Part shown: positions 16,627 through 25,639 of the stretch, in pieces
Numbering within the stretch: position 1 is the first letter of the stretch
How the letters are laid out: every line of letters starts with the position of its first letter
From: Senimuribacter intestinalis
Lineage (GTDB): Bacteria > Bacillota > Clostridia > Peptostreptococcales > Anaerovoracaceae
DNA: 64,000 bases
Direction: 5' to 3'
NCBI GenBank assembly: GCA_943192975.1
Contig: CALPCJ010000006.1
Coordinates: forward strand, 62,001-126,000
Notes under the pieces: generated by a model
The model's database searches: none
What the model saw: only the letters and a program-made list of their open reading frames with translations
What the model was told of the DNA's origin: nothing
Made by a program: the position numbers and the translations under genes

Positions 16627-18087
16627 ATGTTCATAGGAAGAGAAGCGGAACTGAAGTTTTTAAACGATAAATATGGGACTGAGGGCGGACAGCTGATTGT
16701 TTTGTACGGCAGACGACGTATAGGTAAAACTGAAACGCTGAGAGAGTTCTGCAAGGGGAAACCTCACGTCTTTTTTTCCTGTACCCAGACGACCGATCCA
16801 ATGCAGCTTGCAAAGTTTTCCAAACAGCTGCTCAGAGAGGATATCCCTGCGAAGAAGTATATAACGGAGTTTTCTGATTGGGAGAATGTATTTCGTGCAA
16901 TATTAGATTTGCCTTATGGGCCGGAGAAGAAGCTGGTCGTTATAGATGAATTTCCTTATATGTGCCGGACCAACCGCAGTATTCCCTCTATTTTACAGAA
17001 CCTTTGGGACAGTGAATTAAAGGAAAGAAATGTCATGATAATTCTGTGCGGAAGTTCTATGAGCTTTATTGAAAAAGAACTGCTTGCTGAGAAAAATCCG
17101 TTATATGGAAGAGCAACGGGAATTTATAAGATGGAAGAAATGGGCTTTTATGACGTTGTGAAATTTTTCCCAAATTACTCCGAGGGAGATAAAGTTACTG
17201 CTTACGCGGTACTTGGCGGAGTACCACATTACCTGAAGCAATGGAGTCCGAACCTTACGATAGAAGAAAACATTAAGCGGAATATCTTATCCAAAGGCTG
17301 CGTGCTATACAGTGAAGTGGATTTTTTGCTGCACCAGGAACTTCGTGAAACGCCGATATACAATTCTATCATTGAGGCAGTTGCTTTGGGGAGTACAAAG
17401 CTGAACGAAATCAGCCAGAAGTCTCTTGTCGAAGATACGGCAAAGACCAGCGTTTATCTGAAAAATCTTATAGAGCTTGGAATCGTTGAGCGGGAGTTTT
17501 CAGTGGATACAGGGCTAAAGGAAAAGGCAAATACCAGTAGGGGGATTTATCGTTTAACTGACCATTTCTTTAGATTTTGGTATGCTTTTGGATTTGCTAA
17601 CTTTTCTCAGCTTGAAGACGGCGATGTGGATGGCGTATATGAATATATCGTAAAGCCTGCATTACACAGGTTTGTATCCTTTGCTTTTGAAGATATCTGC
17701 AAGGAGTATTTAAAAGAACTGCAGAAGCAGCATGCACTCCCATTCCGCTATGCAAAGCTTGGACGCTGGATGGGAAAAACTACAGTTCGCAATAAAAATG
17801 CACATGGCGGCTTGCGCACTGCAGAAACAGAGATTGATATTCTTGGAATCAGTCAGGACGCAGATAAGTATTTGGTCTGCGAATGTAAGTTTAAAAACAG
17901 TCTATTTGATTATTCGGATTACCTTGACGTTTCGGCAAAGCTCACACCGCTTAAAGAAAAGGCGAGATTTCACTACGCGCTTTTTTCTGAAAGTGGATTT
18001 GATAAGAAACTTGTAGAGCTTGCGGCGGCAAATCCGGAGACGGTGCGTCTTTATTCCCTTGAAACAATCGTAAATCTACCAGTTTAG
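16627..18087 (+). CDS. AAA-family ATPase with DUF234 C-terminal domain
   Basis: A 486-residue STAND/archaeal-type ATPase. The P-loop is LYGRRRIGKTE near residue 32, the Walker B-like segment is KLVVIDEFPYM near residue 110, then a winged-helix region and a C-terminal DUF234 domain with a nuclease-like patch (TEIDILGISQDADKYLVCECKFK). These monocistronic genes are common in archaea and Clostridia; function is unknown and some may be defence or mobile-element related. Its stop lies inside the end of a reversed AraC remnant, so it may have been inserted into older DNA. Confidence 0.88.
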   Translation: MFIGREAELKFLNDKYGTEGGQLIVLYGRRRIGKTETLREFCKGKPHVFFSCTQTTDPMQLAKFSKQLLREDIPAKKYITEFSDWENVFRAILDLPYGPEKKLVVIDEFPYMCRTNRSIPSILQNLWDSELKERNVMIILCGSSMSFIEKELLAEKNPLYGRATGIYKMEEMGFYDVVKFFPNYSEGDKVTAYAVLGGVPHYLKQWSPNLTIEENIKRNILSKGCVLYSEVDFLLHQELRETPIYNSIIEAVALGSTKLNEISQKSLVEDTAKTSVYLKNLIELGIVEREFSVDTGLKEKANTSRGIYRLTDHFFRFWYAFGFANFSQLEDGDVDGVYEYIVKPALHRFVSFAFEDICKEYLKELQKQHALPFRYAKLGRWMGKTTVRNKNAHGGLRTAETEIDILGISQDADKYLVCECKFKNSLFDYSDYLDVSAKLTPLKEKARFHYALFSESGFDKKLVELAAANPETVRLYSLETIVNLPV

Positions 18088-18297
18088 GAAATTCCTAAAC
18101 CCGCTGGGCGTTATGCCGTGCTTTTCCCGAAACACGTTAGTGAAATATCCCGATGAAGAAAAGCCGGCGCGAAGGGCGATTTCTGTGATGGAAAGATTCG
18201 TTTTTAGCAGCAACACTTCGGCGCGCTCAGTATGATGAGAGGACAGGAGCAGATGTTTTACGACATGATCAAATGTCCGGACAAAATGAATCAGGCG
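18076..18297 (-). pseudogene. C-terminal remnant of an AraC-family regulator
   Basis: On the minus strand a frame of about 73 codons reads LIHFVRTFDHVVKHLL, then LLLKTNLSITEIALRAGFSS, then GYFTNVFREKHGITPSGFRN and a stop. This is the DNA-binding end of an AraC regulator with both helix-turn-helix motifs. An in-frame stop at 18298 closes it upstream and no start or N-terminal domain exists, so it is a decayed fragment. It overlaps the last bases of the ATPase gene. Confidence 0.82.
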
Positions 18298-18426
18298 CTA
18301 TGGTTATGGTACATAACTGCTGCGGCGCTCCTTTTTGTTGTGTAGAAAAAAGCCGTTTTTATGCTATACTGATTTCAGCATATCTTGAGAGGCGCGATAA
18401 AATTGAACGATTTCTGATGCAGATAA

Positions 18427-18603
18427 ACGCAGCTTGATGTTTGTAGGGACGCGGCGGCGGAGTATGCCCTTGGCGGACTGTCTCATACAATATTTGCATC
18501 CCGGTATATTTCCTATATCCCCGACAGAAAACAGCTAATCGCACAAGTAGAAGCGGTTTTGCAAGTATGGCATAAAAAGAACAAGAATAAGTACAACACA
18601 TAG
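18427..18603 (+). pseudogene. C-terminal remnant of a DUF1016 (YhcG-type) PD-(D/E)XK nuclease
   Basis: A start-less frame of 58 codons contains AAAEYALGGLSHTIFASRYI and YIPDRKQLIAQVEAVL, which resembles the C-terminal end of DUF1016/YhcG nucleases. It is bounded upstream by a stop at 18424. The rest of the gene is missing. The 18088-18650 stretch otherwise holds only this, the AraC remnant and a terminator. Confidence 0.6.
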
Positions 18604-18607
18604 AAAA

Positions 18608-18655
18608 CAAGTGCGCAGGTCATGCGAGTCGTGACCCTACGCACTTGTTTTGTTT
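18608..18655 (+). terminator. Terminator hairpin after the nuclease remnant
   Basis: CAAGTGCG...TCA and TGACCCTACGCACTTG form a nearly perfect 15-bp stem followed by TTTTGTTTTT, a leftover of the original gene end. Confidence 0.8.
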
Positions 18656-18770
18656 TTGGTTAAAAAAGTACAATAACAGTTTAATTTTGTGTATTGCTAT
18701 TGTAATTTTGAAAAAATACAATAAATAAAAGGAGAAAAAGTCATGAAACTGTACGAGAATTTGCTGAAAA

Positions 18771-20114
18771 TTGATGCGGGACAAGGTCACTTATATGCCG
18801 TTCCATTTGAGCGAAAATTTGAGGCTGCTCTATGTGCTTTGCGGCAGTGTCAGCTGCAGATGGGTTGCTGGGGTACATACGCTGTCCGCGGGACAGATTG
18901 AAATTGTCAATATTGAAGAACCTTTCTGTATTGAACAGTGCAGTGAAGACAATTTGATTTTATTCTTTGAAATCCAAAGGGAAAAAGCGGTGGAGTACTG
19001 TAATCTCATAGAGACTGGAATGTACAACTGTAATACCACGCTTTTTTACGACTCGACTACAGGCAGTAAGGCGCAGGCGATGTTGAAGGATAAGCTGCAG
19101 ATGCTGTACGGTGACTGCCTGGCACAGAGAGATCGCGCCGTTATAGAACAGTGGGTTTGCGATATTGTCAATTTTATTGTAGATAATTGTCATGATCTTT
19201 TGAACATGCTCAACGTCAAGCGGGGAACTGACCCGCGGGCAGAACGTTTTTTGCGCATCTGTACCTATATGTATAATCACTGCGATGAGAAAATTAATCT
19301 AAAGCAGCTGGCCGACGGTGAATATGTTAGTCAGCAGTATTTGTCTAAAGAGTTTAATGAGCGGTTAAATATGAATTTTAAAGATACGCTGGCATATTAC
19401 CGCATCATTCAGTCTGTGCGGTATCTGATTCAGGGACGGAAGAATGTTACCATGATTTCCGAGCTCTGCGGATTTTCGGCACCGCGGTATTTCTATAAGC
19501 ATTTTGCCATGTATCTGAAATGTACACCGGCGGAATTTCGAAATCAATATCTTTCCCAAAGCGCGCAGTTCAGAAAGATTGACGCGGAGGACACGTGCAT
19601 ACAGGAGCGGCTGCTGCATTTTCAAACGGTACGGACGCAGAAAGACGGAAATGCGGCACACGAGATTCCCTTTCCGGTGATCGAGCGACGGCATCTGCAG
19701 TTCAATAAGCGAAAAGTGTCCCGGACACTGGTTTTGTCCCTGACGGAATTTGTTAAGCAGCGACTGCCAGAAGGGGTAGAGGTCATGCGGATTTCCAGCA
19801 GTGCAATGCGCAGTCAAATCACGGCGCTGCTGAGACAAAGCAATCCTTTACAGGAAGAGGGCAACGTTCCGCCTGTCATACTGGTCTTTTATACCGAAAT
19901 ACAGAGGATAGAAGCAGGCTGCAGAGAACTTGCGAAGAAAACAGGCGAAACCAGCATCAGTGCTCATATGATGTGCCAGCTTGCGGAAACCAGCGGTCTT
20001 TGCTGTCAGCTGGATTTCAGCATCCTGTCTTTTGAGAAAGAGGCTTGCGGAATTCTGGGATTGGATAGCCGATTTCAGCCGCTGCTGACGGTCATGATTG
20101 GCTATAAGATATGA
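18771..20114 (+). CDS. AraC-family regulator with long C-terminal extension; N-terminus uncertain
   Basis: A regulator of 447 residues with a cupin-like N-terminal sensor (MPFHLSENLRLLYVL), a central AraC DNA-binding domain about residues 165-260 (INLKQLADGEYVSQQYLSKEF and MISELCGFSAPRYFYKHFAM) and an unrecognised C-terminal part of about 185 residues. AraC domains normally end the protein, so this layout is unusual. The only good start with a ribosome binding site (AAAGGAG, ATG at 18743) is in another frame, and a stop blocks upstream extension, so either a TTG/ATG at 18771/18774 is used or a one-base frameshift near 18770 broke the N-terminus. It most likely controls the peptide transporter operon downstream. 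Confidence 0.8.
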   Translation: MMRDKVTYMPFHLSENLRLLYVLCGSVSCRWVAGVHTLSAGQIEIVNIEEPFCIEQCSEDNLILFFEIQREKAVEYCNLIETGMYNCNTTLFYDSTTGSKAQAMLKDKLQMLYGDCLAQRDRAVIEQWVCDIVNFIVDNCHDLLNMLNVKRGTDPRAERFLRICTYMYNHCDEKINLKQLADGEYVSQQYLSKEFNERLNMNFKDTLAYYRIIQSVRYLIQGRKNVTMISELCGFSAPRYFYKHFAMYLKCTPAEFRNQYLSQSAQFRKIDAEDTCIQERLLHFQTVRTQKDGNAAHEIPFPVIERRHLQFNKRKVSRTLVLSLTEFVKQRLPEGVEVMRISSSAMRSQITALLRQSNPLQEEGNVPPVILVFYTEIQRIEAGCRELAKKTGETSISAHMMCQLAETSGLCCQLDFSILSFEKEACGILGLDSRFQPLLTVMIGYKI

Positions 20115-20179
20115 GTTCGTCAGCCGGAAGAAAGACATCCTTCGGTTGTGGATATAAAAATGAAAAGGAGAAAGAGAAG

Positions 20180-21772
20180 ATGTTAAAGAAACAGAAAAAG
20201 TTTACTGCAATATTACTGATCATGCTGCTTGCAGCAGTCACGCTGATGAGCGGCTGCGGCGGTGGCGGTAATGACAGCAGCGAAGGCGAAGGCAGCAAGA
20301 CGCTGGTCATCGCAGTGCAGGATGAAGTAGAAGGTACAGACATTCAGCAGATTGGCTGGACCAATGTAGTCCATGAACTGATCTACAGTCCGCTGGTTAC
20401 TTACAGCAAGGATTTGGAAGAAATTCTGCCATGCTTTGCAGAAAGCTACGAGATTTCCGAGGATGGACTTTCCATTACATTCCATCTCTTTGCGGATTCC
20501 AAGTTTTCCAACGGGGATCCGCTGACTGCGGAAAGCGTTAAGAAATCTGTGCTGAGAATGAAGGATATCAGTGAATATTCCGGAGACGTGGAAGCCATTA
20601 AGGATATTGAAGTCGTCGATGACACGACCTTGATTTACCACCTGTCAGAGCCTGCAGCATATATGTGGGCAAGCCTGTGCAGCGACTTCGGCGGCGTTGT
20701 TCATGTAGATAAAGCAGAAGAAATGGGCAAAGACGAATACAACCGGTGCGCGGTAACCAACGGTATGTATATGGTAAAAGACTGGCAGGCAGGTTCCCAG
20801 ATTATTCTGGAGAAGAACCCGAACTTTAGAACCGCGAACCCGAATGTGGAAAATAAAGGACTGGCAAACTTTGATGAGATTATCGTCCGTTTCATTCCGG
20901 ATGAATTCACCAGAGTCAGCGAACTAGAAGCCGGCAACGTCGATATCGCTTACAATATTCCGGCAGCAAGCCGCGAAGATTTGAAGGCAAATGCGGATAT
21001 CACCACTTATGAAAATGAGCAGGCAGGCGTATCTTACCTGATGATGAACACAGATACCGCGCCTCTTGACGACATCAAAGTGCGTCAGGCAATCAACCTG
21101 GCAATCGACAAGGACGCGCTGGCTGAATCCATGAACAATGTCATCGCGCCGACCTACGGATTCATTTCCAAGGCACAGGCAGGCTTCAGTGAAGAAAAAG
21201 AAGCGGCTCTTGCAAAGCTTTATAAGTTTGACCAGGAAAAGGCGAAAGCTCTTCTGAAAGAAGCCGGCTACGAGGATAAGGACGGCGACGGATTTGTAGA
21301 AAAAGACGGAAAGAAGCTGACCTTTGAATTCTGTTCTTCCACTGACAGAGCGACGGCGAAGGCTTCCGCGCCGGTACTGCAGGATCAGCTGAAGCAGGTT
21401 GGTATCGATGTGGAAATCAGAGAATATGAAGGACCGTACATCAAGCAGCTGATGAGAGAAAATAACTATCAGTCGGCATCCAGAAACTTTGAATGGGTTG
21501 ACGCGGATATTCTCTATTATGTATTTACGGAAGCTTCCGGTTACCCTTGGCATGACGCTACTGTAACGAAGAAGCTGGAAGAAGCTCGTTATATCACCGA
21601 TCCGGAGGAACGTGTGAAGAAATATGAAGAATTCCACGATGCGATTTTCGCGCAGATGCCGGCAGTTTCCCTGTTCGCGGATGTTGACTGCACTGCGACG
21701 AGAAGCAATATCAAGGGATTTGAAATCACCAACGACGGAAGAAGTTTGTTTGGCGATACGGTAAAGGAGTAG
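20180..21772 (+). CDS. ABC transporter substrate-binding lipoprotein (peptide family 5)
   Basis: A 530-residue oligopeptide-type binding protein. The ATG at 20180 follows AAAGGAG; the lipoprotein signal ends in LMSGC, so the mature protein is anchored at its cysteine. SBP family 5 features include the region PLVTYSKDLEEILPCFAESY, the LSEPAAYMW segment and AINLAIDKDAL. It captures peptides or related ligands outside the cell for the permease encoded downstream. The neighbouring D-specific hydrolases suggest ligands containing D-amino acids, such as cell-wall fragments. Confidence 0.92.
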   Translation: MLKKQKKFTAILLIMLLAAVTLMSGCGGGGNDSSEGEGSKTLVIAVQDEVEGTDIQQIGWTNVVHELIYSPLVTYSKDLEEILPCFAESYEISEDGLSITFHLFADSKFSNGDPLTAESVKKSVLRMKDISEYSGDVEAIKDIEVVDDTTLIYHLSEPAAYMWASLCSDFGGVVHVDKAEEMGKDEYNRCAVTNGMYMVKDWQAGSQIILEKNPNFRTANPNVENKGLANFDEIIVRFIPDEFTRVSELEAGNVDIAYNIPAASREDLKANADITTYENEQAGVSYLMMNTDTAPLDDIKVRQAINLAIDKDALAESMNNVIAPTYGFISKAQAGFSEEKEAALAKLYKFDQEKAKALLKEAGYEDKDGDGFVEKDGKKLTFEFCSSTDRATAKASAPVLQDQLKQVGIDVEIREYEGPYIKQLMRENNYQSASRNFEWVDADILYYVFTEASGYPWHDATVTKKLEEARYITDPEERVKKYEEFHDAIFAQMPAVSLFADVDCTATRSNIKGFEITNDGRSLFGDTVKE

Positions 21773-21775
21773 TGC

Positions 21776-22810
21776 ATGATGCAGCAAGGAAACCTGGAAC
21801 AGCGGCTGGACGCGGTTATTGCGCCGGTCATGAATGAGAAAACACCGGGCATGGCGCTCCTGATCGCCAAGGGAGATGAGATTCTCCTGCGCAAAGCCTA
21901 CGGCATGGCGGATTTGGAAAACGGGAGACCAATTACGCCGGAAGATAACTTTGTAATCGCATCCAACACCAAGCAGTTTACCTGCTTTGCGATTTTGATG
22001 CTGCAAGAACAGGGGTTGTTGTCCTTGGATGAGACCGTAGGCCGGTTTTTCCCGGACTTTCCGCCCTTTGTCAAAAACATCACTGTGCGGCAGCTCATGA
22101 ATCATCAGTCCGGCATCAAAGAATATTTTGATGACAACACATGGCAGAAGTGGGATCAGGCGGCGTGCGCAAGCGCAAAGGATATGCTGAAAATCATCAA
22201 GACCTTTGATGTGCTGGATTTTGAGCCGGATAGTCAGTACAGCTACAGTAATTCCGCCTATGTGATGCTGGGCGACATCGTGGAGCAGCTTTCTGGCATG
22301 CCGTTTGGAAAATTTCTGGAAGAAAAGATTCTGAAACCGGTTGGAATGCACAGATCCTGCGCACCGGATGGCATGGACTCAAAACCTGCTTCCCTGATCG
22401 AAGGCTATGAGGTACAGCCGGACGGCAGCTTTGCGAAGCAAGTCTACGATATGCGGCTGGTCGGCTATGCCGACGGCAACATACAGTCCAATGTGGACGA
22501 TATGCTGACATGGCACAGACACCTTTATGAAAGTAGTGAAAGCTGCTTTCTTTCCAGAGAAGCGATGGCGGAATCCTTTGTGGAAAATCGCCTGAAAAAC
22601 GGCGAAGGAACAGGCTATGGTTTGGGATTTTTCTTAAACGGAGAAACGCCGGGTCATAAGGAAATCTGGCATACAGGAGGCACCATGGGATTTATTTCCC
22701 TCTGCTCTCGGTATGTAGACGACCGGATTTCCATCATCATGCTCACCAATTACGAAGGGCTGCCGAAGAATCAGCTGTATGAGAAAATCGTGAAAGAAGT
22801 ATTTGCATAG
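21776..22810 (+). CDS. Serine hydrolase of the beta-lactamase / D-aminopeptidase family
   Basis: A 344-residue penicillin-binding-type hydrolase with the three family motifs: S63-x-x-K66 (SNTK), Y157-S-N159 and H299-T-G-G. No signal peptide is visible, so it acts in the cytoplasm. Class C relatives include D-aminopeptidases, D-esterases and DD-peptidases. Lying between the binding protein and the permease genes, it probably cleaves imported peptides at D-residues. It starts 4 bases after the previous stop with AAAGGAG in the end of the upstream gene. A 9-bp hairpin at 22825-22854 follows without a T-run and may stabilise or tune the mRNA. Confidence 0.88.
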   Translation: MMQQGNLEQRLDAVIAPVMNEKTPGMALLIAKGDEILLRKAYGMADLENGRPITPEDNFVIASNTKQFTCFAILMLQEQGLLSLDETVGRFFPDFPPFVKNITVRQLMNHQSGIKEYFDDNTWQKWDQAACASAKDMLKIIKTFDVLDFEPDSQYSYSNSAYVMLGDIVEQLSGMPFGKFLEEKILKPVGMHRSCAPDGMDSKPASLIEGYEVQPDGSFAKQVYDMRLVGYADGNIQSNVDDMLTWHRHLYESSESCFLSREAMAESFVENRLKNGEGTGYGLGFFLNGETPGHKEIWHTGGTMGFISLCSRYVDDRISIIMLTNYEGLPKNQLYEKIVKEVFA

Positions 22811-22871
22811 ATAAAGTAGAAAAGGCGGGCAGAGGACAGACTTCTTCTGCCCGCTGATTGGAGGAATCACT

Positions 22872-23801
22872 TTGAACGATATTATGCGTTATATCATCAA
22901 GCGGCTGCTCATCGGTATTTTGGTTGTACTGTTTGTAACCGTTTTGATTTTCGGTATCATGCAGGCGATGCCGGGCAATCCCGTAGACCTGATGGTGGAT
23001 ACAAGAGTGTCCGCGGAAAAAGTGGAAGCAATTAAAGCGGAATGGGGATTGGACAAACCGCCGGTGGTGCAGTATTTTTATTGGCTTGGAAACATATTGC
23101 GGGGGAATTTCGGCATGTCCATTTCCCTGAAACAGAATGTAAGCGATCTGATTTTGCAGCGGCTGCCTTACACCCTGCTTTTAACCGGGGCGGCGCTGGT
23201 CATCGAATACCTGCTGGCAATTCCCCTGGGACTTTTGGCGGCGGTTCGCAAGAATAAGATGACCGATAAGGCGCTGACGATTACGACGGTTGTGCTTTGG
23301 CCGATGCCGCCGTTCTGGCTGGGCGTGCTTTTGATGCTGGTGTTCAGTATTCACCTGAATATTTTGCCTCTGTCAGGCTACAGCGGCTTTGCCTCATTGA
23401 TTTTGCCGGCGCTGACCTTGTCTCTGCCTGCACTGGCGCAGATTTTCAGACTGACCAGGTCGGAGGTTTTGGACGTGATGGACGAGAAATACGTGACGAC
23501 GGCGTACGCAAAAGGCATCACGGACAAAAAAATTCTCGTGCGTCATGTGCTCAGAAATGCACTGATTCCAGTAACGGTTATGTTTTTCCTGTCACTGCCG
23601 TGGCTCATTGGCGGCGCGGTGGTTGTGGAAAATGTTTTCGCGTGGCCGGGCATGGGACAGCTGCTCTGGAAAGGCATCGCGAAACAAGACTTTGTCATCG
23701 TACAGGGCATTGTGTTCGTTATTACTATTTTGACGGTCATTTGCAATATCATAGGCGATATGATATCTGGCATTTTAGATCCGCGCATTCGTCTGGAATA
23801 G
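22872..23801 (+). CDS. dppB: Peptide ABC transporter permease DppB-type
   Basis: A 309-residue permease with six membrane segments. The N-terminus MRYIIKRLLIGI and the EAA-loop region (ALAQIFRLTRSEVLDVMDEKYVTTAYAKGI) are those of DppB/OppB. A TTG at 22872 lies 7 bases after GGAGG and is preferred over the ATG at 22884, which is 19 bases away. It forms the membrane channel with the next product. Confidence 0.92.
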   Translation: MNDIMRYIIKRLLIGILVVLFVTVLIFGIMQAMPGNPVDLMVDTRVSAEKVEAIKAEWGLDKPPVVQYFYWLGNILRGNFGMSISLKQNVSDLILQRLPYTLLLTGAALVIEYLLAIPLGLLAAVRKNKMTDKALTITTVVLWPMPPFWLGVLLMLVFSIHLNILPLSGYSGFASLILPALTLSLPALAQIFRLTRSEVLDVMDEKYVTTAYAKGITDKKILVRHVLRNALIPVTVMFFLSLPWLIGGAVVVENVFAWPGMGQLLWKGIAKQDFVIVQGIVFVITILTVICNIIGDMISGILDPRIRLE

Positions 23802-23811
23802 GAGGCAGCAT

Positions 23812-24645
23812 ATGAGAAAAGAAAAATGGAAACTGATGCTGCAGAACAAGATGTTCGTCATCGGCGCGGTATTGTTTCTGGCGGTCATTGTGGTGGTCAT
23901 TTTCGCGCCATTGCTTTCGCCGCATACATATACAGAACAGAACATGTCAATGCGTCTGGTAAAACCCTGCGGGGAATATCCGCTGGGAACAGATCAGTAC
24001 GGCAGATGTATTTTGAGCAGAGTTTTCTACGGTTCCAGAATTGCGCTGGGCGTAGGAATCGTGGCGGTTGTCATTGAAACACTCATTGGCGTGACCTTAG
24101 GCATTATCGCCGGTTATTATGGAAAGACCGTGGACAAAATCGTATGTTTTGTAACAGATACGACCTGGTCTATTCCGCCGATTATTCTGGCGATGGCCAT
24201 CGTACTGATGCTGGGGTCCAGCGCGCAGAACGTGGCAATTTCCGTTGCAGTCGTCAGCTGGGCGCAGTTTACCAAAATTGTCCGCGCGAAGGTGCAGTCG
24301 CTGAAAGGGCTGTCCTATATTGAAGCGGCGAAGATTTGCGGAGAAAAGGATATTTCTATTATATTGCGGTATATTCTGCCGAATTTGGTATCGACCATTA
24401 TTATCCTGGCAACCCTGGCTTTGCCGTCGGCAATTCTGTCGACCACTTCCATGGGATTTTTAGGACTGGGTGCGCAGCAGCCGCTGCCTGACTGGGGCAT
24501 GATTTTATCTGAGGGCATCCAGTACATCAGAAACGCGCCGTGGATTTCCCTGGCACCTGGTCTTGCAATCGTATGGACAGTGCTCGGTTTCAACCTGGTC
24601 GGCGAAGGCGTCAAGGAACTCCTGGACCCGCGTCTGAAAGTATAA
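23812..24645 (+). CDS. dppC: Peptide ABC transporter permease DppC-type
   Basis: A 277-residue permease, second half of the channel. It has an N-terminal cytoplasmic stretch and membrane helix, the DppC hallmark PLGTDQYGRCILSRVFYGSR, and the EAA loop SLKGLSYIEAAKICGEKD. It starts 10 bases after dppB behind AGGAGG. Confidence 0.93.
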   Translation: MRKEKWKLMLQNKMFVIGAVLFLAVIVVVIFAPLLSPHTYTEQNMSMRLVKPCGEYPLGTDQYGRCILSRVFYGSRIALGVGIVAVVIETLIGVTLGIIAGYYGKTVDKIVCFVTDTTWSIPPIILAMAIVLMLGSSAQNVAISVAVVSWAQFTKIVRAKVQSLKGLSYIEAAKICGEKDISIILRYILPNLVSTIIILATLALPSAILSTTSMGFLGLGAQQPLPDWGMILSEGIQYIRNAPWISLAPGLAIVWTVLGFNLVGEGVKELLDPRLKV

Positions 24646-24658
24646 GGAGGGCGAAAGA

Positions 24659-25639
24659 ATGAGTGAAAATCTTTTAGAGGTCAGGGACCTGTGTATTCAA
24701 TTTGAAACCCAGGGCGGCACGGTCAAGGCTGTGGATCATGTCAGTTTTGATATAAAAAAAGGCGAGGTCTTCGCCCTGGTCGGTGAATCCGGCTGCGGAA
24801 AGTCGACGACTGCTATGGGCGTCATGCAGCTGATTAAATCGCCGGGCAAAATCAGCGGCGGCGCGGTCAATTTTGACGGAAGAAATCTGCTGGAATTGTC
24901 TCGTCAGGAAATGACAAAGGTGCGGGGCAGCGAAATCGGCATGATCTTCCAGAATCCGCTGGATTCTCTGAACCCGGTTTATACCGTAGGCACGCAGATG
25001 ATGGAGGGACTGCTGGTCGAAAAGATGGAGAAAGAGAAAGCCTATCAAATCGCTTTTGACATGCTCCGCGACGTGAAACTCTCCGATGTGGAATCGAGAA
25101 TGAAATCTTATCCCCATGAGATCAGCGGCGGCATGCGACAGCGTGTCATGATCGGCATGATGCTGTGCAGAAATCCAAAGCTGCTCATTGCCGACGAGCC
25201 GACTACGGCGTTGGATGTGACCATACAGGCGGGCATCATTGAACTGATGAACGAACTGCGTAAAAAATATGATTCGGCAATCCTGATGATTACCCATGAT
25301 TTCGGTATCGTAGCGGATGTAGCTGACAGAGTCGGCGTCATGTACGCGGGAAACCTGATCGAAGTGGGCGAAGTCTTTGAAATCTTTGATAATCCTAAAC
25401 ATCCGTACACGAAGCTGCTGATGAAAGCGCTGCCGACGATTACCAAAGAGGAAGGCAGACTGCAGACCATCAAAGGCTTTGTGCCGAATCTTGCGGAAGA
25501 AAGAGCAGGCTGTAATTTTGCTGATCGGTGTCCTGACTGCACGCCTTTGTGCAGGGAACGAAAACCTGTGCTCAGAGAAGTGGCAGAGCAGCATTTATGT
25601 GCGTGCTTGCTGCAGGAGGGAGGTGCGGAACATGTATAG
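24659..25639 (+). CDS. dppD: Peptide ABC transporter ATPase DppD-type
   Basis: A 326-residue ATPase with Walker A GESGCGKST, signature ISGGMRQR, Walker B LLIADEPTTALD and switch His in ITHDFG. The C-terminal oligopeptide-type domain ends in a cysteine-rich stretch (CNFADRCPDCTPLC), which in this subfamily binds an iron-sulfur cluster. It overlaps dppF by 8 bases. Confidence 0.94.
   Translation: MSENLLEVRDLCIQFETQGGTVKAVDHVSFDIKKGEVFALVGESGCGKSTTAMGVMQLIKSPGKISGGAVNFDGRNLLELSRQEMTKVRGSEIGMIFQNPLDSLNPVYTVGTQMMEGLLVEKMEKEKAYQIAFDMLRDVKLSDVESRMKSYPHEISGGMRQRVMIGMMLCRNPKLLIADEPTTALDVTIQAGIIELMNELRKKYDSAILMITHDFGIVADVADRVGVMYAGNLIEVGEVFEIFDNPKHPYTKLLMKALPTITKEEGRLQTIKGFVPNLAEERAGCNFADRCPDCTPLCRERKPVLREVAEQHLCACLLQEGGAEHV

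Noticed and set aside
22825..22854. Terminator between the serine hydrolase and dppB
   Set aside because: The 9-bp stem has no T-run and the genes clearly form one operon.
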